Shown one piece after another: positions 8,605-16,832 of a stretch of DNA of 64,000 nucleotides. The notes under the pieces are model-generated. The model saw nothing but the letters and a program-made list of their open reading frames with translations, was not told the origin of the DNA and searched no databases. How positions within the stretch are numbered: the stretch's first letter is position 1; each line of letters begins with the position of its first letter. Source of the DNA: Curtobacterium sp. VKM Ac-1376 (GTDB lineage: Bacteria; Actinomycetota; Actinomycetes; Actinomycetales; Microbacteriaceae). The position numbers were made by a program, and so were the translations under genes. The stretch is taken from NCBI RefSeq assembly GCF_015351025.1, contig NZ_JADKRV010000010.1, positions 1 through 64,000 on the forward strand, read 5' to 3'.

Positions 8605-10340
8605 CGGTTCCCGTCCTTTCGGGCGGGCAGCTGGACGCCGAGGCTGTGGGTGAAGTAGTTCGTCGGATCCCATTCCTGCTTCGCGCGCTGCAGGCGGGGA
8701 TAGTTGCCCTTGTAGTAGAGGGTCGACCACGGGACGCCGGAGCGGTTCCGTTTCGGGTCCGCCATGTCGACGTCCGGATAGTTGATGTAGCAGCCGTCCA
8801 TCTGGTCGCCCGGGACCGGGACGCCGCCGGTGTTCGGGAACAGCCCCTCGAAGGTCTCGCGTTCCCAGCCGAGGTAGAACGCGTCATCCTTTTCGTCCTG
8901 CCAGAAGGTCTGCAGGCAGATCTTGAAGATCGTGTCGCGCTGCGCATTGGCTGTGGCGTCCTCGGCGACGGCGTTCACCTGGCCGCCGAAGGAGAAGACG
9001 ACCATCATCGTGTCCGGGTTGGTGAAGTCGGTCCGCGTCATCTGCTTCCACATCACACGCAGCTGCTGACTCGTGAAGCCCTTCTTGAAGTACGCGCTCT
9101 TGTGGGCGCCGCGACTGGTGGGGTTGGTGATGGTGGGGTTGTTGGTGCCAACTGTTCGTGTCGCCTGCATCCACGAGATCTGCTGCGTTTCGTAGAAGTC
9201 CGGGAGTGCAGGGAGCTCACCGCTGGGAGCGGTCATCGGCTCCGAGCTGACATCGACGCCGTCGGTGATGGCAGCGATGAATCGGTGCAGCACACCGGCG
9301 GCATCCGGCGCATCCGCGTCGATCTGGGTGAACATGCCGAGGCTTCCGTGCGCACGGTGGTTGAGGTTGAACAGGCTCGACAGGTTCGACTCGGGCGTGC
9401 CGGGGCCGCTGTAGCGTTCGTGCCAGGTGTTCCAGTTCGTCATGAGCTTCCGGAACGCGGTTTCGTCGACCTGTTCCCATGGGAACGACAGGGCGCTGAC
9501 GAGTACCCGGGAAGGTGCTTTCACGAGCAGGTCCGCTGGGTTCGTCCCGATCGCGCCGGGCGAGCGGAACCAGTACTTGGTGACGATGCCGAAGTTTCCA
9601 CCACCACCGCCGGTGTGTGCCCACCACAGGTCGCGGAGGGCGCCCTTGGACTCGCGTGTGGCGATGTGCGTCGAGACCTTCTTGTGCTCGTCGACGGTGA
9701 CGACCTCGACGGCGTACAGGTGATCGACGACGAGGCCGTGCGCTCGGGTGAGGAGACCGTACCCGCCGCCTGCGATGTGACCGCCGGCACCGACGCTGTA
9801 GCAGATGCCGCCGGGGATGGTGACGCCCCATCCCTTGAAGAGCTTCTCGTACACGTTCAGCAGCCGTGCGCCGGGCTCGACGGCGAAGGCGCGCATCTTC
9901 TGGTCGTAGTACACATCGGTCATCGTGGAGAGGTCGAGGATGACCTCGACCTCGGGGTTGCAGACGAAGTCGGCGAAGCAGTGACCGCCGCTGCGCACGG
10001 AGACCTTCTTGCCCGCGGCGACCGCTGTCCGGACGGCGGCTTCTGCGTCCTTCGGCGATCCGATCAGACGCACGTAGTCGGGCTTCGCGACGAAGCGGAC
10101 GTTGTTGCCGGTCATCATGTCGAGGTAGCGGGAGTCGCCCGGGGTGATGACGGTGCCGGTCGGGGCGAGAGCGTTCCGCGCTGCGGTGGCGGCATCCGAG
10201 GCGAATGCGGTGAGCGGGTTCGCGTTCTCGAGCGCGACCATAGCGCCGGCCGCGGCGGTTCCAGCGGAGCCGAACAGGAACGTTCGGCGGCCGACGTTGC
10301 TCTTCGGGGGCGCCTTGTCGGTGTTGGTGGTCGTCGGCAT
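8601..10340 (-). CDS. Tat-exported FAD-linked oxidase, berberine-bridge type
   Basis: The 579-residue protein begins with a twin-arginine signal (Arg18-Arg19 in GRRTFLFG), so it is exported folded. A PCMH-type FAD domain follows at about residues 75-260. His120 in RSGGH and Cys180 in GGIC, before the GAGGHIAGGGYG loop, match the two residues that bind FAD covalently in berberine-bridge and glucooligosaccharide oxidases. The C-terminal BBE segment is present (YYKGNYPRLQRAKQEWDP, about residues 540-557). Family members oxidise sugars or alkaloids using O2. Given the neighbours, a carbohydrate substrate is more likely (inference). It lies 3 bases after the propeller gene. Confidence 0.9.
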   Translation of the reverse strand: MPTTTNTDKAPPKSNVGRRTFLFGSAGTAAAGAMVALENANPLTAFASDAATAARNALAPTGTVITPGDSRYLDMMTGNNVRFVAKPDYVRLIGSPKDAEAAVRTAVAAGKKVSVRSGGHCFADFVCNPEVEVILDLSTMTDVYYDQKMRAFAVEPGARLLNVYEKLFKGWGVTIPGGICYSVGAGGHIAGGGYGLLTRAHGLVVDHLYAVEVVTVDEHKKVSTHIATRESKGALRDLWWAHTGGGGGNFGIVTKYWFRSPGAIGTNPADLLVKAPSRVLVSALSFPWEQVDETAFRKLMTNWNTWHERYSGPGTPESNLSSLFNLNHRAHGSLGMFTQIDADAPDAAGVLHRFIAAITDGVDVSSEPMTAPSGELPALPDFYETQQISWMQATRTVGTNNPTITNPTSRGAHKSAYFKKGFTSQQLRVMWKQMTRTDFTNPDTMMVVFSFGGQVNAVAEDATANAQRDTIFKICLQTFWQDEKDDAFYLGWERETFEGLFPNTGGVPVPGDQMDGCYINYPDVDMADPKRNRSGVPWSTLYYKGNYPRLQRAKQEWDPTNYFTHSLGVQLPARKDGNR

Positions 10341-10343
10341 CGC

Positions 10344-11609
10344 TCAGCCTTCCTGAGGGGTGAGGTTGCGGTGGAGGGTGATCTCGGCCTTCGGTGCGAC
10401 GAAGTAGTGCGGCACTGAGTACGAGATGGTGGCGAAGTCGTCGACGCCGCGGTTGCCGAAGTCGCCGGCGACGATTCGGGCGACCGATTCGTTGGAGACC
10501 TTCCACTTCACGAACAACCCCTTCTCGAGGTCGACGGCCTTGTAGTAGTAGGCGCCTTGCCAGGGTTCGGGTCCGCGGAGGCCGATGAGGAACTCGTCGT
10601 CGCCGTCTCCGTCGAAGTCTCGGCACATGACGGTGTGGCCGGGTCCTTCACCGTTCTCGTTCGGGTCGCCGTAGATGTCGAGGAGGTGCCGCTGCCATGT
10701 CGACGCTTCGGCGTCGCCGGTGGTCCGGGTGTAAACGGCGACCGTGTTGCCGTGGAACGGTTCGATCGCGGCGACGTATGCCAGCGGGTCGTCACCGATT
10801 CGGCCACCGTCGACGTCGCCGGAACCCTTGAAGGTGGTCTGTTCGAACTGGCTCGCCTCGCCGTCTCCGATGTGTTCCCAGGCGAAGTGCCCGGACGGCT
10901 CGTCGTAGTAGAGCCAGGTCACGCCTTCGTCTGATGCCATGAGGATCGAGTCCAGCGCGGAGCCGGGGATCAGTCCGGGTTTGTTAGCGACGCCGTGGAT
11001 CATCCGGAAGTCGGTGCGGCTGATGACTTCTGCGTCCCACTCTTGCGTGGCGTCGTCGGGTTGGGTGAAGAGCGTGACGGGGAGGACGGCGTGGACGTCC
11101 TCGACGGCGACGATGGGGAACCCGATGATCTGCATGCGGTCAGCGCGGGAGAAGTGACCGACGCGGAGGCGGTGCATGCCGGTGGCTCGGCCCACGTAGT
11201 GGCGTTTCCAATTCTCGGTGCTGACGGCTGGGTCGCCGGGGTTTTCGAGCCAGTCGATCTTGCCGCCCTCGCCGTCGGCGTGGTGGATGGTTCCGCCGGG
11301 GCCGTAGAGCTGGTAGCAGACGACCAGGTCGGGCAGACCGTTGCCGGTGATGTCACCGGTCCCGGCTCCGACGGGCTCCTTGATTTTGTCGACGATGAGG
11401 TGCTTCTCCCATGTCGGCGACTTGTACCAGTAGATCTCGCCCACGGTCAGGCCGTAGCCGATGAGGTCGAGGTTTCCGTCACCGTCGACGTCGGCTGCTT
11501 CCAGCCAGTAGCCGTCGCGGAGGAAGTCCGTGACGGTCTCGGAGTCGAAGGTCGGTGCGGTGATCGGCAGCGTGCGTGCTGCCGTTTCGCGGATGGTGTT
11601 GATGGTCAT
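10344..11609 (-). CDS. VCBS/FG-GAP beta-propeller protein, aldos-2-ulose dehydratase-like?
   Basis: The 421-residue protein shows at least four calcium-loop repeats of the DxDxDG type: ADVDGDGNLDLIG (about residue 40), GDITGNGLPDLVV, RDFDGDGDDEFLIG (about 335) and GDFGNRGVDDF. These are spread as expected for a seven-bladed propeller. No signal peptide is seen, which is unusual for FG-GAP proteins; a cytoplasmic enzyme is therefore possible. The propeller of fungal aldos-2-ulose dehydratase is of this kind, and its cupin part may correspond to the protein at 14093. AGGAAGG precedes the ATG. The enzyme assignment is inference; the repeats are seen directly. Confidence 0.72.
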   Translation of the reverse strand: MTINTIRETAARTLPITAPTFDSETVTDFLRDGYWLEAADVDGDGNLDLIGYGLTVGEIYWYKSPTWEKHLIVDKIKEPVGAGTGDITGNGLPDLVVCYQLYGPGGTIHHADGEGGKIDWLENPGDPAVSTENWKRHYVGRATGMHRLRVGHFSRADRMQIIGFPIVAVEDVHAVLPVTLFTQPDDATQEWDAEVISRTDFRMIHGVANKPGLIPGSALDSILMASDEGVTWLYYDEPSGHFAWEHIGDGEASQFEQTTFKGSGDVDGGRIGDDPLAYVAAIEPFHGNTVAVYTRTTGDAEASTWQRHLLDIYGDPNENGEGPGHTVMCRDFDGDGDDEFLIGLRGPEPWQGAYYYKAVDLEKGLFVKWKVSNESVARIVAGDFGNRGVDDFATISYSVPHYFVAPKAEITLHRNLTPQEG

Positions 11610-11625
11610 TGGCGTGCCTTCCTGG

Positions 11626-12846
11626 TCAGGAGGGGATGGTGGCGGTGAGGGGTTCCGCGGACGCTGACGCGGTTATCCGACGGCGATGTGCGGAGGCGGC
11701 GGCCGCCATGAGGATGAGGGCAGTCATGGCGAGGGAAGCGCCGACGATGATCGGTGATCGGTAGCCGAGCCCGGCGGTGATGGTGAGACCGCCGAGCCAT
11801 GCTCCGATGGCGTTTCCCGCGTTGAATGCGGAGATGTTGACGCCGGATGCGAGCGTGGGTGCTGCGGCCGCAAACTCGAGGACGCGCATCTGCATGCCGG
11901 GAACGGAAGCGAAGCCCACGGCGCCGAGGAGGAACAGTGCTGTGCCTGCACCCCAGGCGTTTCCGACGACGGCTGCGAAGCCGATGAGGACGACGGTGAG
12001 CGTACTGAGCAGCACGAGGAGTGTGCGGTCGAGCTGCCGGTCAGCGGCGCGACCGCCGAGCAGGTTGCCGACGAAGAGTCCGCTGCCGAACAAGACGAGC
12101 ATCCACGGGATTGCCGTCTCCGGGAAGCCGGCGAGGTCGGTGAGGATCGGCGCGATGTAGGTGAACGTGCCGAACATCGCGCCGAAGCCGAAGACCGTGA
12201 CGAGGATCGACAACCACACTTGCCCGTTGCGGAACGCGGCGAGCTCCCGGCGGAGCTGCCCGGTCGGCCGATGCTCCGCCGGCTGTGTCGGGATGAAGGC
12301 CAGGAGCCCGACAAGTGCGACCACTCCGATCCCGGTGATGGTCCAGAATGTCGACCGCCATCCGTAGGCCTGCCCGAGGAAAGTACCGAGCGGGACGCCG
12401 AGCACGTTCGCGACCGTCAGACCGAGGAACATGACCGATATCGCTTGTGCTTTCCGGTTCGCCGGCACGAGCGATGCGGCGAGGACCGAACCGATGCCGA
12501 AGAAGGCGCCGTGGCAGAGCGCCGCGACGATCCGACCGAGGAGCATCGCTCCGTATCCGCTGGCGACAGCAGAGAGGAGGTTGCCGACGATGAAGAGCAC
12601 CATCAAGCCGCAAAGCACTGTCTTCGGCCGCATGGACGCGGTCGCGGCGGTGACGAAGACCCCACCGAACGCGACACTGATCGCGTAGCCGGATACGAGG
12701 TACCCGGCCTGCGGGATGGTGACGGAGAAGTCGTCCGCGACCTCGGGGAGCAACCCGAGGATGACGAATTCGGTGAGTCCGATGCCGAAGCCGCCGAGGG
12801 CGAGGGCGATCAGCCCGGCAGGCGGCCTCGTCCGCGCTTCGCTCAT
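11626..12846 (-). CDS. MFS exporter, DHA1 (AraJ-like) type
   Basis: The 406-residue protein has twelve TM helices. The N-terminus GLTEFVILGLLPEVADDF is typical of the AraJ/YdhP sugar and purine efflux branch of DHA1. Motif C-like residues appear in TM5 (ANVLGVPLGTFLGQAYGWRS). It probably exports a small polar metabolite by proton antiport. Its ATG overlaps the stop of the 2-epimerase gene (ATGA), and the propeller gene starts 16 bases after its stop. Placement inside the operon suggests it exports the operon product (inference). Confidence 0.88.
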   Translation of the reverse strand: MSEARTRPPAGLIALALGGFGIGLTEFVILGLLPEVADDFSVTIPQAGYLVSGYAISVAFGGVFVTAATASMRPKTVLCGLMVLFIVGNLLSAVASGYGAMLLGRIVAALCHGAFFGIGSVLAASLVPANRKAQAISVMFLGLTVANVLGVPLGTFLGQAYGWRSTFWTITGIGVVALVGLLAFIPTQPAEHRPTGQLRRELAAFRNGQVWLSILVTVFGFGAMFGTFTYIAPILTDLAGFPETAIPWMLVLFGSGLFVGNLLGGRAADRQLDRTLLVLLSTLTVVLIGFAAVVGNAWGAGTALFLLGAVGFASVPGMQMRVLEFAAAAPTLASGVNISAFNAGNAIGAWLGGLTITAGLGYRSPIIVGASLAMTALILMAAAASAHRRRITASASAEPLTATIPS

Positions 12847-14009
12847 GCCAGCGACGGCACGACGTCAGCGCCGGGAACGAACGGCATGACCGCCGGGCCC
12901 ATGCCGAAGAAGTTCGCGATTGCGGCGACCGTGCGGTCGGTGGCGCGTCCGTCGCCGTAGGGGTTGATGGCGGTCGACATCTCCGTGTAGGCGTCGGGGT
13001 CATTCAGGAGGCGCTGCACTTCGGCGACGATCTGTCCGCGGTGTCGGCTGACGAGACGTGAAGACCCGGTGAGGATCGACTCGCTCCGTTCCGTGATCTC
13101 GCGGAGGACGAGGGTGGGCTTGCCGAGGGCGGGGCCCTCTTCCTCGGCGCCGGAGCTGTCGGAGAGGATGATGTCGCTGCGGCGGAGGAGCCGGCAGAAG
13201 GACAGGTACGGCAGCGGGTCGACGAGGTCGACGTTGTCGATGCCGGACAGCACTGGGAGCATCACGGACCGGACCTTCGGGTTCAGGTGCAGCGGCACGA
13301 CGATTCGGACGTCGTCGCGGGTGGCGATGTCTGCGAGGGCCTCGGCGATCTCCTGCATCGGCTGACCGTGGCTCTCTCGTCGGTGAGTCGTCGCGAGGAT
13401 GACTCGGCGCGGATCCGTGTCGAGGTCCTCCAGCCGCGGGTCGCCGTAGGAGCGCAGGTTCTGCATGCCCCACGCGAGCGCATCGACGATCGTGTTGCCG
13501 GTGACCGTGATCGCGCTTTCCTTGACGCCTTCACGGATGAGGTTCGCGTGATTGCCCGGCGTCGGCGCGAGGTGGAGGGCCGCGATCTGGCCGACCAGCT
13601 TCCGGTTGGCTTCCTCAGGGAACGGGGATGCGTTGTTGCCGGACCGTAGACCCGCCTCGACGTGGATGACGGGTACTTGTGCGTGCAGTCCGGCGAGGGC
13701 GCCGGCAAGGGTCGTGGCGGTGTCGCCGTGCACGAGGACTGCGTCGAGGCCGGCAAGGTGCTCGCCCGCGCAAAGTCCCTCGAGGATGCGGTGGGTGACC
13801 TCGGAGAGGGTCTGCCCGTCTTTCATGATGGCGAGGTCGACGTCGGGGACGATGCCGAACTCTTCAAGGGTGCTCGTGAGCATCTCCCGGTGCTGCCCGG
13901 TGGAGATGAGCACGGTCCGAAAACGCTCGTCGTCGCGGAGAGCGTGGATGAGCGGTGCGTACTTGACGGCTTCGGGTCGGGTGCCGAAAACGATTCCGAT
14001 GGTCTTCAT
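12843..14009 (-). CDS. wecB: UDP-N-acetylglucosamine 2-epimerase (non-hydrolysing type)
   Basis: The 388-residue enzyme interconverts UDP-GlcNAc and UDP-ManNAc. All family motifs are present: GTRPEAVK (Arg11), HGDT (Asp96), HVEAGLRS (Glu118), PFPEEANR (Glu132/133), TTHRRES, and the late SDSSGAEEEGPALGKP nucleotide-binding block. Length fits the bacterial WecB/MnaA family. In this place it more likely feeds the island operon than the general cell wall, because its neighbours are an exporter, an oxidase and an acyltransferase. A second chromosomal copy elsewhere is possible. The ATG at 14009 is chosen over longer frames because the conserved N-terminus begins there. Confidence 0.92.
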   Translation of the reverse strand: MKTIGIVFGTRPEAVKYAPLIHALRDDERFRTVLISTGQHREMLTSTLEEFGIVPDVDLAIMKDGQTLSEVTHRILEGLCAGEHLAGLDAVLVHGDTATTLAGALAGLHAQVPVIHVEAGLRSGNNASPFPEEANRKLVGQIAALHLAPTPGNHANLIREGVKESAITVTGNTIVDALAWGMQNLRSYGDPRLEDLDTDPRRVILATTHRRESHGQPMQEIAEALADIATRDDVRIVVPLHLNPKVRSVMLPVLSGIDNVDLVDPLPYLSFCRLLRRSDIILSDSSGAEEEGPALGKPTLVLREITERSESILTGSSRLVSRHRGQIVAEVQRLLNDPDAYTEMSTAINPYGDGRATDRTVAAIANFFGMGPAVMPFVPGADVVPSLA

Positions 14010-14092
14010 GGTGGTGCTCCTGCCTGTTTCGGGGACGCCGAAGGAACCGGTGACGGACCGGTTGGCGTCGGTGATGGTGGGAGTGCTGGAGC

Positions 14093-14776
14093 TCAGGCCG
14101 CGTGGTACTCGAGTGCGAGCCAGATGCAGTCGGTGTCTGCCCGGTACTGGTGCCACGGGTAGGTGAACGTGCCGTCCACGTCGATGCAGAACGGGATCGG
14201 GTTCGTAGTACCGGGGCTGAGCTGCTGGTCTTCGTACAGCGCCGTGTAGGTCTTCTCGTCGAACTTCTGCATCCGGCCGAGCCCGCTGACTTGCGTGTGC
14301 ACCTCGATGAACGGGTGCAGGTTGTGGATGCCGCAGTCGGTGCCGGCGGGGCTGAACCAGAGATTCGCCTTCACGGTGAACGGTTCCGGCGCCGACGGCA
14401 GCGCCGGCTGACGGAGCACGGTGCGCCGGTCGATGACGATGGTTCCGATGGTCTCTTGCGGGGACTTCAACAGGACCGGTCCGCCGTCGCCGTAGAAGTC
14501 CTGCCAGCCGAGATCCCGGGCGCGCTGTTCCTGATCACCCTCGGACTGCATGGTGATGGCGAGGAGAAGCTCACCGGTGACCGTCCCGTTGACGAGGATG
14601 GTCGAACTCATCGGCGGCAATGGGGCGAGCTGGGCCGTGCCGGTGAAGGCGTCGGTTTGAGCGAGGTTGACGACGACGGTTCGTCCGGTGATCGGGAACT
14701 CGACCGTGTCGCGGAGGATCACGGCGGATGCGAGTTCGCTGTCGAAGTTCAGTTTCTCTGCGGTGGTGATGCTCAT
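14093..14776 (-). CDS. cupin-like protein, first gene of the six-gene operon
   Basis: This 227-residue protein is rich in beta strands. It has a metal-site-like cluster with several His and Glu residues in GIHNLHPFIEVHTQVSGLG (about residues 148-166), and ends in TYPWHQYRADTDCIWLALEYH. That pattern fits a cupin. No close family is named with certainty. The fungal aldos-2-ulose dehydratases join a propeller to cupin domains, and this protein plus the one at 10344 could be the separated parts (inference). It starts at the ATG at 14776 with GGGGG upstream, and heads an operon running to 7429. Confidence 0.65.
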   Translation of the reverse strand: MSITTAEKLNFDSELASAVILRDTVEFPITGRTVVVNLAQTDAFTGTAQLAPLPPMSSTILVNGTVTGELLLAITMQSEGDQEQRARDLGWQDFYGDGGPVLLKSPQETIGTIVIDRRTVLRQPALPSAPEPFTVKANLWFSPAGTDCGIHNLHPFIEVHTQVSGLGRMQKFDEKTYTALYEDQQLSPGTTNPIPFCIDVDGTFTYPWHQYRADTDCIWLALEYHAA

Positions 14777-15302
14777 GCCGACCCCCTGAGTCGTTGACCG
14801 TCAGATGAGGGCACCCCTGTAGAACCCCCACTCTGAACAGGAAAACTGCGGGATGAGGAAGTCGGTTGACTGACCGTGTGGCACTTCCTCGTCCCGCAGT
14901 GAGGCAATAACAACAGTTGCTCAGGATCGCTATCCACTCCCTGACAGTGACAGGCTGCCGACGGCGGGTTGCTTGACTGAGTCCAGATTGAAGCGCTACG
15001 ACGCGCGCGTTGCATCGTGCATCAAACCTCGGCCGCAGTGAGACGTAAAAAGTCCGTTTCCGCCAGGTGACGAACGAGTGCCAGGCGGACGCCGTCGAAA
15101 TTCACTTCGTGCACCCCGACACGCCCGGGGTGCGCCTGTCGAAGGCGGAAAACCCGCATACGCGTCTACCTCGTGGCAACCAGGTCCAAGTGATCCCTGA
15201 TCGGCCATTTTCGTGGAACCGCTTCGATAACGAGCCCTCGCTGGCCAGCCGATCTCACACTCCAGATCCCGCCTGAGGCGTCGCCCCGCGCATAGCAGCG
15301 GC
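14777..15302. other. 526-base gene-free divergent region
   Basis: No convincing gene lies here. The region carries the promoters of the minus-strand six-gene operon and of the plus-strand recombinase-like/transposase pair. It also holds an 18-bp inverted repeat (14845-14900), a smaller perfect 8-bp hairpin (15111-15118 with 15126-15133), and two copies of CCGCAGTGAG (14894-14903 and 15033-15042). Confidence 0.6.
14845..14900 (-). promoter_or_regulatory. hairpin with T-run in the operon leader, attenuator or insulator
   Basis: Arms 14845-14862 and 14883-14900 are complementary over 18 bases with one mismatch. The 20-base loop can form a small inner stem (CGGT with ACCG). Read on the minus strand the stem is followed by TTTTCC, as in an intrinsic terminator pointing toward the six-gene operon, 69 bases before its first ATG. 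No minus-strand gene lies upstream, so an attenuator in a long leader or an insulating terminator are the two readings. Confidence 0.5.
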
Positions 15303-16832
15303 ATGACCGATCACCCCCCTCAGACCCCTTCCGCTCCGACTCGGCCTGTAGCACACTCTGTTCCTAACACGGAACGAGACTCGCCGGAGATTCGGGAGGC
15401 GCTGATGAAGTACCGCCCCGTCAACGTCCTGCCCGCCGACTGGAACCGTGTGAAGGACTTCTGCCGGCAGGCTGTCCTCACCTACGGGCCGGTGAACGCG
15501 AAGGTCGCCGGAGAGATGCTCTCAACGGTGACACTCTTCGTCCTCTGGGCGACGCGTGAAGAGTACGCACCGCTCGACTACGAAGGCATCTTCCACCCCG
15601 CACTCATGGGTCGGTACCTGCGCAGCCGCGTCAGCAACAAAAACTCAAGCGCCTACAAGTCCCTTCACTCACGGCTCTTCCGCATCGCCAGCGCCGTCGC
15701 TGACGTCGACCACAACCGGAAGAAGCGCGGCCGGTTCGCCGTCCCCGTGCACGAGTACACCGCCGGAGAGCTCGCCGATTTGGAGAGCTGGGCCGCTACC
15801 CAGAGGACCGACATCCGCCGCCGCCGGGCTTACACGGTCCTCGCACTGATGGGCGGCGCAGGCCTCTGGACGAAGGAAGCACTCGGCGTCACCGGTGCCG
15901 ACATCCTCGGCGATAGCAACGGGTACTCCATCCGCATTGCCGGCAGGAACCCTCGCGTCGTGCCCGTCTTGTCGGACTTCGCCGGATACCTCGAGAGAGT
16001 CATCGGACACCTCCGCGACGACGAGTTCGTGCTCTTCCACCGTGGGACCCCAGAGAGTCGCGCAGTCTCTCTCCGAACCTTGTACCGAGGTGCGCATCCG
16101 TCCCCGAACCCGCAGTGGTTCCGAGACACGTGGATGCTTCGTCAGCTGCGCGCGCTCCCCGCCAGCATCGTGATGCAGGCCGCAGGGATGCCCGACGTGA
16201 CCACGCTCCGCCGCTACCTCCCGAACGCCTCAATGCCCTACGAGGAGTGGGAGTCCGCACTTCGCAACCCCGCCGCCTACGGCAGTGACAGCTGGATGGC
16301 CGCTTACGCAGAGCTCCGCGACGACGCCGAGACGTTCAACACGAAGTTGGGGCACGAGGCCAAGCCCGGGCGCCAGCCCGTTCCGCGGGACCGAACCGCC
16401 GGAGGCACGTACAAGCGGCGGGCCCCCGGCGGACTCTCGGCGCTGACGGCCGACGAACTGCGTGCCCAGGCAATCGAGACGGACAGCACCGCCTTCCCCG
16501 CAGGCACCCCTGCCGCTCCGTTCGAGACCACGAAGGCGCCAGAGCAGAACGACGCCAGCGAAGTGGAAGCGGCCGATGGTCACCTCGACATGGACGAGAC
16601 ACTGCCGCGACCTCGTGAGCGTCTTGAAGCCGACTGGATTCCGCAGCGTCCGCGCAACGAGTCCCCGAGCACTGTTGAACCGCCGAAGAGCCTGTACCTC
16701 CCGGCGCTACCAGAGGTGCTCGCCGAACGAGTCACGGACGACGAGCCGACCTCGGCAGCATCCGAGTTCAGTGCGCTGCGCGAAGCGCTCGTCGCCGATG
16801 CTCGCCGCACCCGACGTGGTGGCAAGCGATGA
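15303..16832 (+). CDS. degenerate tyrosine recombinase-like protein with long tail (509 aa)
   Basis: Residues about 35-310 resemble the product at 2759 and have a tyrosine-recombinase layout. Active-site residues are altered. The GLR motif reads GAGLW (Trp189). The box II Arg is kept (Arg274 in FRDTW). LGH reads AGM. A Tyr does sit at the nucleophile region (Tyr305 in LRRYLP). With the first Arg lost it is unlikely to be a normal recombinase. About 170 C-terminal residues are Pro/Ala/Glu-rich and probably disordered, absent from the 287-residue paralogue. Its stop overlaps the start of the transposase-like gene (ATGA), so the two are translated together and probably act together (inference). 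Confidence 0.7.
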   Translation: MTDHPPQTPSAPTRPVAHSVPNTERDSPEIREALMKYRPVNVLPADWNRVKDFCRQAVLTYGPVNAKVAGEMLSTVTLFVLWATREEYAPLDYEGIFHPALMGRYLRSRVSNKNSSAYKSLHSRLFRIASAVADVDHNRKKRGRFAVPVHEYTAGELADLESWAATQRTDIRRRRAYTVLALMGGAGLWTKEALGVTGADILGDSNGYSIRIAGRNPRVVPVLSDFAGYLERVIGHLRDDEFVLFHRGTPESRAVSLRTLYRGAHPSPNPQWFRDTWMLRQLRALPASIVMQAAGMPDVTTLRRYLPNASMPYEEWESALRNPAAYGSDSWMAAYAELRDDAETFNTKLGHEAKPGRQPVPRDRTAGGTYKRRAPGGLSALTADELRAQAIETDSTAFPAGTPAAPFETTKAPEQNDASEVEAADGHLDMDETLPRPRERLEADWIPQRPRNESPSTVEPPKSLYLPALPEVLAERVTDDEPTSAASEFSALREALVADARRTRRGGKR

